64,000 nt of DNA from Primulina eburnea (taxonomy: Eukaryota > Streptophyta > Magnoliopsida > Lamiales > Gesneriaceae), in assembly GCF_022965805.1 (NCBI RefSeq), contig NC_133103.1, positions 25,569,462 to 25,633,461 of the forward strand. Reading direction: 5' to 3'. Positions 36,931 to 46,219 of this stretch are shown here, piece after piece. Position 1 is the stretch's first letter, and each line of letters begins with the position of its first letter. The notes below the pieces were generated by a model that was not told where the DNA came from, ran no database searches, and worked only from the letters and a program-made list of their open reading frames with translations. A program made the translations under genes and the position numbers.

Positions 36931-37907
36931 GTGTTCTATTTTTAATCAACGCCAATCGACAACGGTTTTTCTAAAACCGTTGTCGATTGTCCAAAAAACA
37001 CGCTAATAGACAACGGTTTATGAAACCGTTGTCATTAACGTTCAAAGACAACGGTTCTGTAACCGTTGTCATTGACCCTAAAAACCGTTATCTTTGACCC
37101 CCAAAAGACAACGGTTTTTCTAAAACCGTTGTCGATTGTCCAAAAAAACACGCTAATAGACAACGGTTCATGAAACCGTTGTCATAAACATTCAAAGACA
37201 ACGGTTTTACAGAACCGTTGTCATTGAACCTAAAAACCGTTGTCTTTGATCCCAAAAAGGCAACGGTTGTATAAAAACCGTTGTCGTTTGCTTAAAAAGT
37301 TATCTACGGTTTTAGCTAAAACCGTTGTTAAAAAGTTTTTTAACAACCGTTTTAGCTAAAACCGTTGTCGTATGTGTGTTGTTGATTCTGAAAATTCTTG
37401 TAGTGTTGGTGTTCCAAGATATTATATTATATTACACATTACTTTTGAAAATCTTCTTCTCCGAATTTGCTTCTTCACATAAAAAAAAACATGTGGATAT
37501 TTGAGTTGTCTAGTTGTGGTATTTTTTTCAAACCATTTGACCAAGTAATTTGAGAGATATAGTCAAAATACTAGAGCATGGTAAAACTGCCACTCTTTTG
37601 GTAACTTTATTTGTTGCTTAATTTGATCCCAATTGTGAGAGGATTTTTATCTCATGCTTGCCACCAATATTGTAGATATTAACATCAACTTTCTATAGGT
37701 TCAAGAATCATCTTAATCCCATTTGCAACGTCAAGTTTATTCTTGTTTTATCGAACCTGTAAAAATAGTAAAAACTTGTAATTACACAACAACTTATATT
37801 TTAAACAATTTATTATAAAACATATAATATTTAAACATTTAATAAAACAAAAACTATATATTTATATTATAAAACATTTAATTAATGTACAATTTTTATA
37901 TTTATCA

Positions 37908-39004
37908 CACCTCCCAACAAGCTTATTGCTAGTTCCTAGCAATGTAAGCGTTAATAGTAATACAAAACATATTGATTAATTTAAATAAAAATGTAATCAA
38001 AACTATCTAAGTGTTTAAATTAAATTTGAAAACTGTCAAAGTTATATCAAGATCATCAAAATTATAATTTATGAAATAATTTGAGATGATCAATTCAAAG
38101 CTTATTTCAGGTAGTTAAATGTACACGGGTCTAAACTCCTTATCCTCACAGGTTATTAAATGTTTCAATTTATGGCAACGATTTCTCTCATGGAGTTGGA
38201 ATACAGATAAATGCTCAGAAAAAATGGTTTACAGAATGCAGACAGACAAACGAGCCAAACTAATCAAAAGATAGAAAATCCATTGATTCAAAATCTAGTT
38301 GTTCTTATTATATATTTTTTCCTGATATTTTTTTTTTCATAACATCATGGAATCAGACTAAGTTTATGCTTCTTGACCACATATTTATTTAATTTATACA
38401 ATAAACTTCTCTCTTTCTTTCTTTTTTTCTTTTTCTTTTTTTTTTAATGAGCGATATATAGGTCGTAGCATATAACTTAAAAATTACAAAGATCTTCAAT
38501 ATCTTTCTTTTTGTATTTTTCCCCTTTTTTTTTTCAGGAAATATCATTTTTTTTTTCAAAAAAAGAACTCAAGATCTAAACAATAGATAGTCTCTTTCAT
38601 GATCAGTAAAGGCTCGAAAGTTGTTTTCTCAGTCCTCTCCACTCACTTACAAAATATGTGTGAGTTTATAATTTTAAGCACTCTTATAAGGTATATCTTG
38701 GGCCATATACTTTAATACCTGATTTTATCACAATGGTTAATCACTCAAAAAGATTTCATAAATCATATTTTTATATTGATCAGAATATTAAAATTGACTT
38801 TTTTTTTTCAAATAAAAATTTAAACATTCTTAAATAGATTAATGCATGTTCTAATTTAAATCTTTCAAACATGTAATGTATGATATTTTTGCAAAAATTA
38901 ATAAAATACAAACAATAAACATGATTTTATTTTAAAATAATATATATATATATTTTATTTTTTATTTTTTAAAGATACAAACAATAAACATGATTTTATT
39001 TTAA

Positions 39005-39039
<35 letters not shown>

Positions 39040-39224
39040 ATTTTTTATTTTTAAAATTTTTTTAATTTTTTTTATAAGTTTATTCTCCCCCCAATCAGAA
39101 TATGACATTGTCCCTAATGTCAAAATAACTATTAATAAAGAGTACATGATGAAAGAGATATCACCTGGAATTTTATTGAAGATAACAAACTGAAACAAAC
39201 GCAAGCCAATCCACGACTTTTGAA
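37908..39224 (-). other. 3' non-coding region of G
   Basis: AT-rich, with pyrimidine runs near 38397-38445 and AT microsatellites at 38940-38953 and 39009-39034. A candidate polypurine stretch (gttgggaggtg on the minus strand) abuts the 3' LTR. Near 39088-39122 the minus strand reads a palindrome, gacattagggacaatgtc, followed by a G run (attggggggag), a signature I associate with the region just after pol in Tat/Athila elements. No other gene is seen. Confidence 0.6.
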
Positions 39225-39863
39225 TCAATGATCGAACTTCCTTTTCTTACTGCCTGATTGCGACCAATTGATCTTTGTTATCATCGGATCAGGCTTATGA
39301 ACAAAAGCTTCCAAATCATCAATTAATTGGTCGGCAGTCGAAGCACAGATGAGCATCCGTCGTGAATTTTCTGAAATGAAATTCTGTTCCACAGCTTTAT
39401 CAAGAAATGTCAACAAACTGTCATAATAATTATTGATATTCAACAAGCCCACAGGTTTATTATGGATATTAAGTTGTGCCCAAGAAACAGTGTGAAAAAT
39501 TTCTTCTAATGTACCAAAACCACCTGTTAGTGCGATAAAAGCATCAGAATTTTCAATCATTTGAGTGATTCTTTCATACATAGAAGAAACTTTTAATTCC
39601 TCCCCAATCGTAACACCTGTAATATTTCCTTCAGGTAAAGCTGTAGGAATAATACCCAAAACCTGACTACCTCCAAGATGAGCAGATGTTGAAACATATC
39701 CCATTAACCCAATATTACCTCCCCCATATACCAAGGGAATTTTTATCTCAGCCAATATCTTTCCAAGATTATTCGCTGCTTCTACAAACACTTCATTTTT
39801 TCCAGGACTCGACCCACAAGATACACAAATATTTTTCAATGTTTGTGCAGAGGATCTAGCCAT
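39225..39863 (-). CDS. LOG-like: LOG-like cytokinin riboside 5'-monophosphate phosphoribohydrolase, retrotransposon cargo
   Basis: 212 aa, intact and intronless. LOG enzymes release active cytokinin bases from their nucleotides in one step in cytosol and nucleus. Visible family features: ICVSCGSSPG at 12-21, VYGGGNIGLMG at 45-55, VLGIIP at 68-73, Arg98 in MYERI, TGGFGTLEE at 113-121 and SWAQLNIHNKPVGLLN at 127-142. The usual motif is PGGxGTxxE, so Pro is replaced by Thr113, and the usual Lys after the conserved Arg is Ile99; catalytic-type Arg98 and Glu121 remain. The C-terminus ends in a basic KKRK stretch, possibly nuclear targeting. Length is normal for the family. Plant LOG genes normally have several introns, so capture through RNA is likely. 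A polyadenylation-like aataaa follows the stop by about 50 bp. It lies between pol and the 3' LTR of G, on the same strand. Confidence 0.9.
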   Translation of the reverse strand: MARSSAQTLKNICVSCGSSPGKNEVFVEAANNLGKILAEIKIPLVYGGGNIGLMGYVSTSAHLGGSQVLGIIPTALPEGNITGVTIGEELKVSSMYERITQMIENSDAFIALTGGFGTLEEIFHTVSWAQLNIHNKPVGLLNINNYYDSLLTFLDKAVEQNFISENSRRMLICASTADQLIDDLEAFVHKPDPMITKINWSQSGSKKRKFDH

Positions 39864-39884
39864 GTTTTTACTTTCTTATTTTGT

Positions 39885-39920
39885 CTGCGAAAATAGAGAG
39901 AAAGATGAGAGATTTTATAG
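39885..39920 (-). promoter_or_regulatory. Possible promoter or splice acceptor of the LOG-like ORF
   Basis: On the minus strand the sequence reads ctataaaatctc (TATA-like, 39911-39920), then a pyrimidine tract ending ttttcgcag (AG at 39885-39886), then the ATG at 39863. It could be a TATA promoter with a short leader, or a 3' splice site producing a subgenomic mRNA. Sequence alone does not decide. Confidence 0.4.
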
Positions 39921-40061
39921 GTGTAATATGTTATCATGACAAAACTATGGGTCACAGCTGTAAACAGAATAAATAATAATGACACACATGCATATAAACA
40001 GTAGTGTGATTGTGGCTCACTTTTCCTCTTGTTTTACGTCCAGAAACGGCTTCAACGCCTT
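39921..40061 (-). other. Gap between the Cys-rich ORF and the LOG-like ORF
   Basis: About 140 bp with no coding signal. AT-rich, with tgcatgtgtgtcatta on the minus strand. Confidence 0.5.
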
Positions 40062-40606
40062 CTATGAGTCGAGAATATGCTTCCCATCCAATTTTCTTAT
40101 AAACTGGCAAACATGGTCTTTTTTAGTCGGATTCCCAAGACTATGACGCTCATCTTGGAATTGTTTCCATAAACGGAGAAGTTCAATATGCACATGTCCA
40201 CTAGAATGCGTCTCAAAAGTCAATAAGATGTTATCTAAAGACTCCTTACTCAGCCCATTCTTAATGAAACCAATTTTATCTTCTCTGTTATTGGAAACAC
40301 ATCCCAAAGATCTGCATCGTTTGTCACAAGTCCATCTTGCACACTTATGACAAACCCCTAAACTTTTGGCCCTTCGTTTTTCTCATAAGTGCTTTTTCCT
40401 AATCCAGGCAAATACCGAATGAGCAATGATTGTGGAACTTGTCCTCCTAATCGGACCTTAGCTTCTATTAGAAGACGAATATCTTCTAGAATTCCTTTTT
40501 GCATTAGCAATCTCAATCTTTCACACCTTCCTGCATAAATTTTTCTTAGAACATTTTCAGAAACAGAGGGAAAATATTTACAAATTTTTGAGAGAATTTC
40601 ATCCAT
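40062..40606 (-). pseudogene. Cys-rich basic protein ORF in two frames, cargo of G; resembles flexivirus nucleic-acid-binding proteins
   Basis: First frame 40606-40358: 82 aa starting MDEILSKICKYF, helical, ending soon after LGKSTYE. Second frame, open from about 40379 to 40062: a basic stretch, KRRAKSLG, leads into CHKCARWTCDKRC and a fifth Cys, then about 90 helical residues with no ATG before 40307. The two frames meet at a five-base run (40377-40381), so one lost base or a -1 slip would link them. The layout (helical N-terminus, GxSxY, arginine-rich block, close Cys cluster) recalls the small Cys-rich RNA-binding proteins of carla- and vitiviruses, some of which affect silencing. This is pattern recognition without a search; it could be an unrelated zinc-binding protein. 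It follows pol by 171 bp on the same strand. Confidence 0.45.
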
Positions 40607-40777
40607 TTTGAAAACAAAAAAAATGATTTTTTTTTAATTTTTGTATCAGCAATTGTGGGAAACTGATTTAACAACTATGAGAGTCACGGAGTACCGTTAT
40701 CCGCCATTTAACCGGGAAGTAAAAAGACTAAAGAAACCTGAAACAAAAGCAAACAAAAGTAAATGCAACATAAAAAT
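40607..40777 (-). other. Spacer between pol and the cargo ORFs of G
   Basis: No coding signal; T-rich/A-rich, with a run of about ten T near 40628 (plus strand). Confidence 0.5.
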
Positions 40778-41982
40778 TTAAGGATCAGAAAGGGAAATAA
40801 ATTTTTCTTGAAAGATTTCATTTTCCAAAAATGGTTTAAACCTTTGTCCATTCACTTTAAAAACATCACCATTTTTAGGATTTTCAATATCCACAGCTCC
40901 ATAAAGATATACATGCTTTACAACATATGTGCCTGTCCATCTTGATCGTAATTTTCCTGGGAATATGTGAAGTCGAGAATTATAAAGCAAAACTTTTTTT
41001 CCAATCTCAAAAGATTTTCTAAGAATTGTTTTATCATGAAATGACTTCATTTTTGCTTTATAAATCCTTGAATTCTCATACGCTTCATTTCTGAATTCAT
41101 CAAGTTCATTAAGTTGCAATTTACGCAATTTTTTGGCATCATCCATGCTTGAATTTAAAGTTTTGATCGCCCAATAAGCTTTATGTTCCAATTCCACAGG
41201 AAAATGACAATGTTTTCCATAAACCAACCTATAGGAATACATATTCAATGATGTTTTAAAAGCTGTTCATATGCCCAAAGTACATCACTAAGTCGCAGAG
41301 ACCAATCTTTTCTATTTGAGTTAACAGTTTTTTCCAAAATTTGCTTTATCTCCCTATTAGCTAATTCAACTTGTCCATTTGTTTGAGGATGATAAGGAGT
41401 AGTTACTTTATGAGTAATACCATATTTTTTCATTAATGAAGAAAATGGTTTATTAACAAAGTGAGTTCCTCCATCACTTATCATGGCTCGAGGAATTACA
41501 AATCTACTAAAAATATTTTCTTTTAAAAATTTGATGACGATTTTATGATCATTTGTTCGACATGGAATTGCCTCTATCCATTTGAAAACATAATCAAATG
41601 CAACTAAAATATACAAGTATCCAAACGACGGTGGAAAAGGTCCCACAAAATCAATTCCCCAACAGTCAAAGATTTCAATTTCAATGATATGATTCAAATG
41701 CAGCATGTTTCTTTTTGAAATCGCACCCAGTTTTTGACAATTTTCACAGATCTTGCAGATTTCGTGGGTGTCTTTAAACGAAGTGGGCCAATAAAATCCA
41801 CACTGCAAGATTTTTGCACCCGTTTTCTTTGAAGAAAAATGTCCTCCGCATGCTTCTGAATGACAAAATTTAATGACACTACTTACCTCATTCTCGGGTA
41901 TGCAACTTCGAAAAATTTGATCTGGACAATACTTGAACAGATACGGATCATCCCAATAAAAGTTTTTTACCTCATTCAAAAT
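40778..41982 (-). pseudogene. G integrase
   Basis: Minus-strand integrase in two overlapping frames (41979-41245, 41248-40778). It has the His/Cys finger (HSEACGGH, then CKICENC), then GIDFVGPFPPS (Asp), ISDGGTHF (Asp) and NGQVELANREIK (Glu) as the DDE set, and a C-terminal stretch, GKLRSRWTGTYVV, with GAVDIEN, typical of Tat/Athila. No chromodomain. Stop at 40778. A frame change near 41246 separates the catalytic core from the C-terminus. Confidence 0.88.
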
Positions 41983-42099
41983 TTTTTTTTTTATCTTGAG
42001 AACTCCATTGTGGTAGCATTTTACCTGTCACAAGAAAATTTACTATGTTAGCAAACCAAGATGTAGTAGTAACTGAAAATAGATGTTCATCAGGAAAAT

Positions 42100-43953
42100 T
42101 ATCGTTAATTGGTGTCATTTCACAAGATGATCATATTACTAGTCCCGATAAATGATCGGCTACGACATTCTCGGTTCCTTTTTTTTATCTTTGATCACAA
42201 TATCAAATTCTTGGAGCAACAAAATCCATCATATCGGTCGTGGCTTTGCATCATGTTTGGTCAACAAATATCTAATAGCAGAATGATTAGTAAACACAAT
42301 ATTCGTTGATCTAATCAAATAAGAACGAAATTTATCTAATGCAAATATTACAGCAAGTAGTTCTTTTTCAGTTGTGGTGTAATTCATTTGAGCATTGTTT
42401 AAAGTTCTACTTGCATAATATATCACATAAGGCTTACCGTTTCTTCTTTGACCAAATACTGCACCGACTGCATAATCACTCGCATCGCACATGATTTCAA
42501 ATGGTAAACACCAATCAATAGGTCGCATGATAGGAGCTGATGTTAAATGTCGAATGATTTTATCAAAAGCATTTTGACATTCTTGAGTCCACTCAAATGC
42601 ATTGTCTTTTGTTAAGAGGTTACAAATGGGTTTAGAGATTAAACTAAAGTCCTTTATAAACCTCCTATAAAATCCAGCATGTCCCAAAAATGAGCTAATT
42701 TCTTTAATGGTTTTTGGAGGGGGTAAATTGGCAATGACATCAACTTTTGCTTTATCAACTTCAATTCCATGAGATGACACGACATGTGCCAAAACAATTC
42801 CAGAAGTAATCATGTAATGACATTTTTCCCAATTTAAAATAAGACCTTTTTCCTCGCATCTTTTTAAAACTTTTTCCAAATTTTCAAGACAATTATCAAA
42901 TGTATTCCCAAAAACAGTTAAATAATCCATGAAAATTTCCAAACAATTTTTAACCATGTCGCAAAAAATGCTTAGCATACATCTTTGAAATGTTGCTGGG
43001 GCATTGCATAATCCAAATAGCATCCTTCTAAATGCAAATGTTCCAAAAGGACATGTGAATGTAGTTTTATTTTGATCTTCGAGTGCAATGGGAATTTGAT
43101 AATAACCTGAATATCCATCAAGAAAACAATATTATGGATAACCTGTTACTCTTTCTAAAATTTGATCCAAAAATGGTAATAGAAAATGATCTTTTCCAGT
43201 GGCGTCATTTAATATTATATATTTAATACACATCCGCCAACTAGATGGGACTCGACTTGTTAACAATTCACCGTTTTCATTTTTTATCACTGTGATGCCA
43301 GATTTTTTTGGAACTACTTGTGTTGGGCTTACCCACTTACTATCAGAAATAGGGTAGATAATCCCAACATCAAGTAGTTTGAGAACTTCAGTTTTCACAA
43401 CATCTTTCATGTGTGGATTTAATCTCCTTTGTGGTTGTTGAGATGTTTTAGCATTTTCTTCTAAGTGAATTTTGTGAGTGCAAATTAGTGGATTAATACC
43501 CTTAAGATCTTTTAGTGTCCAACCAATTGCATTTTTATGTCTTTTAAGCATATCAACTAATTTACTTTCTTGATTACTTGATAGTTTGGAAGAAATTACC
43601 ATCGGATATGTTTCATCTTCTCCAAGAAATGCATACTTCAATTCTTCTGGCAAGGGTTTTAACTCCAATATGGGTGGTTCGTCTTTGTTCTCATATTTTG
43701 CATCAAATTCTTTCTCTGATTCTGGTAACAAGTGATACCTGATAAAATCATCAAAATCAATTTCAATATTTTCTTTAACAGTTTCAATTGAACAAATATC
43801 TAATTGATCACGAGTACTCTCTTCTTGAATGTTTTCTTCCACAAGAGTTTCAATAAGATTTTCATCTTCACTTTCATCTCCTTTGTCATGTGGTTGCTTA
43901 CGAAGATTCAAAACATTGAGCTCCAAGTTCATGTTACCAAATGACAACTTCAT
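42100..43953 (-). pseudogene. G reverse transcriptase and RNase H, active site altered
   Basis: RT begins in frame 43953-43132 (RRLNPHMKDVVKTEVLKLLDVGIIYPISDS, VPKKSG), meets a stop near 43130 (TGYP then TAA), and continues in 43023-42229 with MLFGLCNAPATF. The catalytic YxDD-type motif reads IFMDYLTVFG: the second Asp is Tyr, which should abolish polymerase activity. RNase H follows (MCDASDYAVGAVFGQR, YYTTTEKELLAV). Another stop is at 42229. Upstream residues 43800-43950 are an acidic linker. Confidence 0.88.
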
Positions 43954-44043
43954 TAATCCATTCTTGCAGTTTATAAGAGCATTAGAAGTTGCTAAAAATG
44001 GACGACCCAGAATTACAGGAATTGCATTACAAGCTTCGATAGG

Positions 44044-44661
44044 TTATGTATCTAAAACTATGAAATCGGCAGGATATACAAAGTTACCAACTTGGACCCA
44101 TATGTCTTCTACCATACCTCTTGGCACTTTAACAGATCTATCTGCAAGTAAAAGTGTAACCGAAGTAGATTTTAACTCACTTAGATTGAGTTCTTGATAA
44201 ACTGAATATGGAAGTAAATTCACACTAGCTCCAAGATCAAGCAAGGCTTTTTTAATCTTTCGTTCTCCAATAATACATGAAATAGTAGGACAACCAGGGT
44301 CTTTGTATTTCAAAGTATTATTATTTTGAATGATTGCACTTACTTGTTCGGCTAAAAATTCTTTCTTTTTCACATTCAATTTTCTTTTCACAGTGAACAA
44401 GTCTTTCAAAAATTTGGCATATGATGGTACCTGTTTTATTGCATCTAATAAAGGAATATTAACTTTTACTTGTTTAAAAATATCATATATATCAGAATTC
44501 AAATTTGATTTTTTTGTATTTTTCAATGCATTAGGGAATGGTGGTGACACTGTCTGTTGAACCTCTTCTTCGCAAGTTATGGGTTCCACTTCCTTACTTT
44601 GGAGTTGATTTATCATCAGCTTCACAAGGTTCAAGAATGGATTTTTCCACAACCTTACCAC
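44044..44661 (-). pseudogene. G protease region
   Basis: Minus-strand frame with the retropepsin motif ALLDLGASVNLLPYSVY, where the usual D-T/S-G is DLG as in Athila and Tat elements, and ILVQ-like downstream strands (EDIWVQVGNFVYPADFIVLDT). It is in a different frame from gag and RT in this copy because of mutations. Confidence 0.8.
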
Positions 44662-46022
44662 TTCGAAGGGTAATAACAGATTTTACCTGATCCATCGGTT
44701 GAGTTCCAGAAGTTCCATTTTGTGAATGATGATCCTTGGGATTAGGCAGAGGTTGTGAAGGAAATTTACTTTTTTCATTACATTAAGTGCAGATGCAAAT
44801 TTAGCAAGAGTATCTTTCAAATCTGTCATGGTTTGAGCAGTTTGAGTATTGATAGACTCTTGCTTTGCAATGAAAGAATTCAATAAATCTTCCGAATTCC
44901 TTTTAGGTGGAGGAACATTAGGTGCATAATTTTGAAAATTTTGTTGATTTTGAAAATGTGGTTGCGGAAATTGTGCAGCATTATCATTCCTCCAACTAAA
45001 ATTTGGATGATTTCGCCAATCTGGATTGTAATTTTGAGAAAATGGTTCAAAATTTGGCCTTTTGAAATTGTTCAAAACATTGGCTTGTTCATGGAGACAT
45101 TCTTTAAAAGAGGGCAAAGTGGGACAATCTTTTGTAAAATGATCACTTGTATCACAGATGTGACACACAATTTCTTGAACAGATTTTAATTGACCATTCT
45201 TTTTCAATTCAAGTGCCTCAACTTTTCTTGCCAAAGAGGTAAATCTAGCTTGAAGATCATGTTCATCTTTGAGAGTGTACATACCTCCACCATATGTGGG
45301 AGATTGAATCTTGTTTGATGGTTCGATTGTATCTATAGTGTCCCAATTTTGAGCATTTTCAGCTAATGAATCGAGATACTCAATTGCCTCGTTTGGATCT
45401 TTATCTTCAAATGTTCCATTACACATAAATTCAACCATTTGCAATCTTTAGGCGTTAAGCCTTCATAAAATTGAGAAACAACCCTCCAAATTTCAAAACC
45501 ATGATGTGGACAAAGATTAAGCAATTCTTTGTATCTATCCCAACACTGATAAAAAGTTTCTCCTTGTTTTTAAGTGAAAGTGATGATTTGCCTTTTGAAA
45601 GAATTTGTTCTATGTGATGGAAAAAACTTTTTCAAAAATTGTTGTTGCAATTCATCCCAAGTTCGAATGGATCCCGATCAAAGATTTTGTAGCCAAGTTT
45701 TAGCTTTATCTTTTAAAGAAAAAGGAAAAAACATAAGTCAAATGGTGTTCATGCTACAATTTAGATCATTATATGTGTTGCACACTTCTTCAAACTCTCG
45801 TAAATGCATATATGGATTTTCAGAATCTAAGCCATGAAAGTTGGGAAAAAGTTGGATAATACCAGGCTTAAAATTGAAATGAGATGCATCAGGGGGAAAA
45901 ACTAGACATGAAGGTGCACTAGTACGTGTAGGATTCATGTGATCTCTAAGTGTTCTTCGTCTATCATGATCATGTTGAGATTGAATTTCATCTTCATTTT
46001 CTTGGATGGGTTCTTCCGCCAT
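44662..46022 (-). pseudogene. G gag remnant
   Basis: Starts MAEEPIQENEDEIQ at 46022. The sequence FKPGIIQLFPNFHGLDSENPYMHLREF is characteristic of Athila/Tat Gag. It stops near 45738; the region 45450-45735 is broken by further stops. Frame 45444-44683 carries a knuckle, CHICDTSDHFTKDC, and an asparagine/glutamine-rich tail. Confidence 0.85.
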
Positions 46023-46196
46023 GTTTTATAAAAATAAAGGGTTATTTCGAACGAGTCGACCACTAAGTGTACATGACCAAATGATCATGCAAATGCAAAT
46101 GCAAAAGAATAAAAACACACAAAAGCAACAAAAAATTCAAATAAAGAAAAATAAACTATAAAGGAAATTAAATAGACTTGAAATTAAATTATACTT

Positions 46197-46213
46197 CCCC
46201 GGCAACGGCGCCA
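46197..46213 (-). other. Primer binding site of G (tRNA-Asp)
   Basis: The minus strand reads TGGCGCCGTTGCCGGGG, complementary to the 3' end of plant tRNA-Asp(GTC), six bases from the 5' LTR. Confidence 0.9.
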
Positions 46214-46219
46214 AAAACT

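Larger units (their letters stand above)
35801..37405. mobile_element. Non-autonomous CACTA-type DNA element
   Basis: 1605 bp with ends CACTACAAAAA and TTCTTGTAGTG (inverted), flanked by the 3-bp duplication ttg (35798-35800, 37406-37408); the empty site is seen in the other G LTR near 47300. These are CACTA (En/Spm) hallmarks. There is no transposase ORF, so it must rely on a helper in trans. Outer parts carry many acaacggtt/aaccgttgt inverted motifs, the kind of subterminal repeats a CACTA transposase would bind; the centre carries agcgacgg/ccgtcgct motifs. It inserted after the G LTRs formed. Confidence 0.93.
34718..37907 (-). repeat. 3' LTR of G, with a CACTA insertion
   Basis: 3190 bp, starting tgttgcaactctg and ending tttatca. 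Without the insertion at 35801-37405 and one ttg it is about 1582 bp, against 1590 bp for the 5' LTR. The two differ by scattered substitutions and small indels (a couple of dozen by eye). Contains imperfect direct repeats of about 115 bp (aatcaaggttcccacttta...) at 35140-35400, also in the 5' LTR. Confidence 0.92.

Noticed and set aside
39225..39863. LOG as an ordinary host gene next to retroelements
   Set aside because: It lies inside one element bounded by matching LTRs and target duplications, in element orientation, without introns. A later retrogene insertion is still possible but no poly(A) tail or separate duplication is seen.
46197..46213. Fragment of a tRNA-Asp gene
   Set aside because: Only the last 17 bases are present, in the position and orientation of a primer binding site; no cloverleaf.
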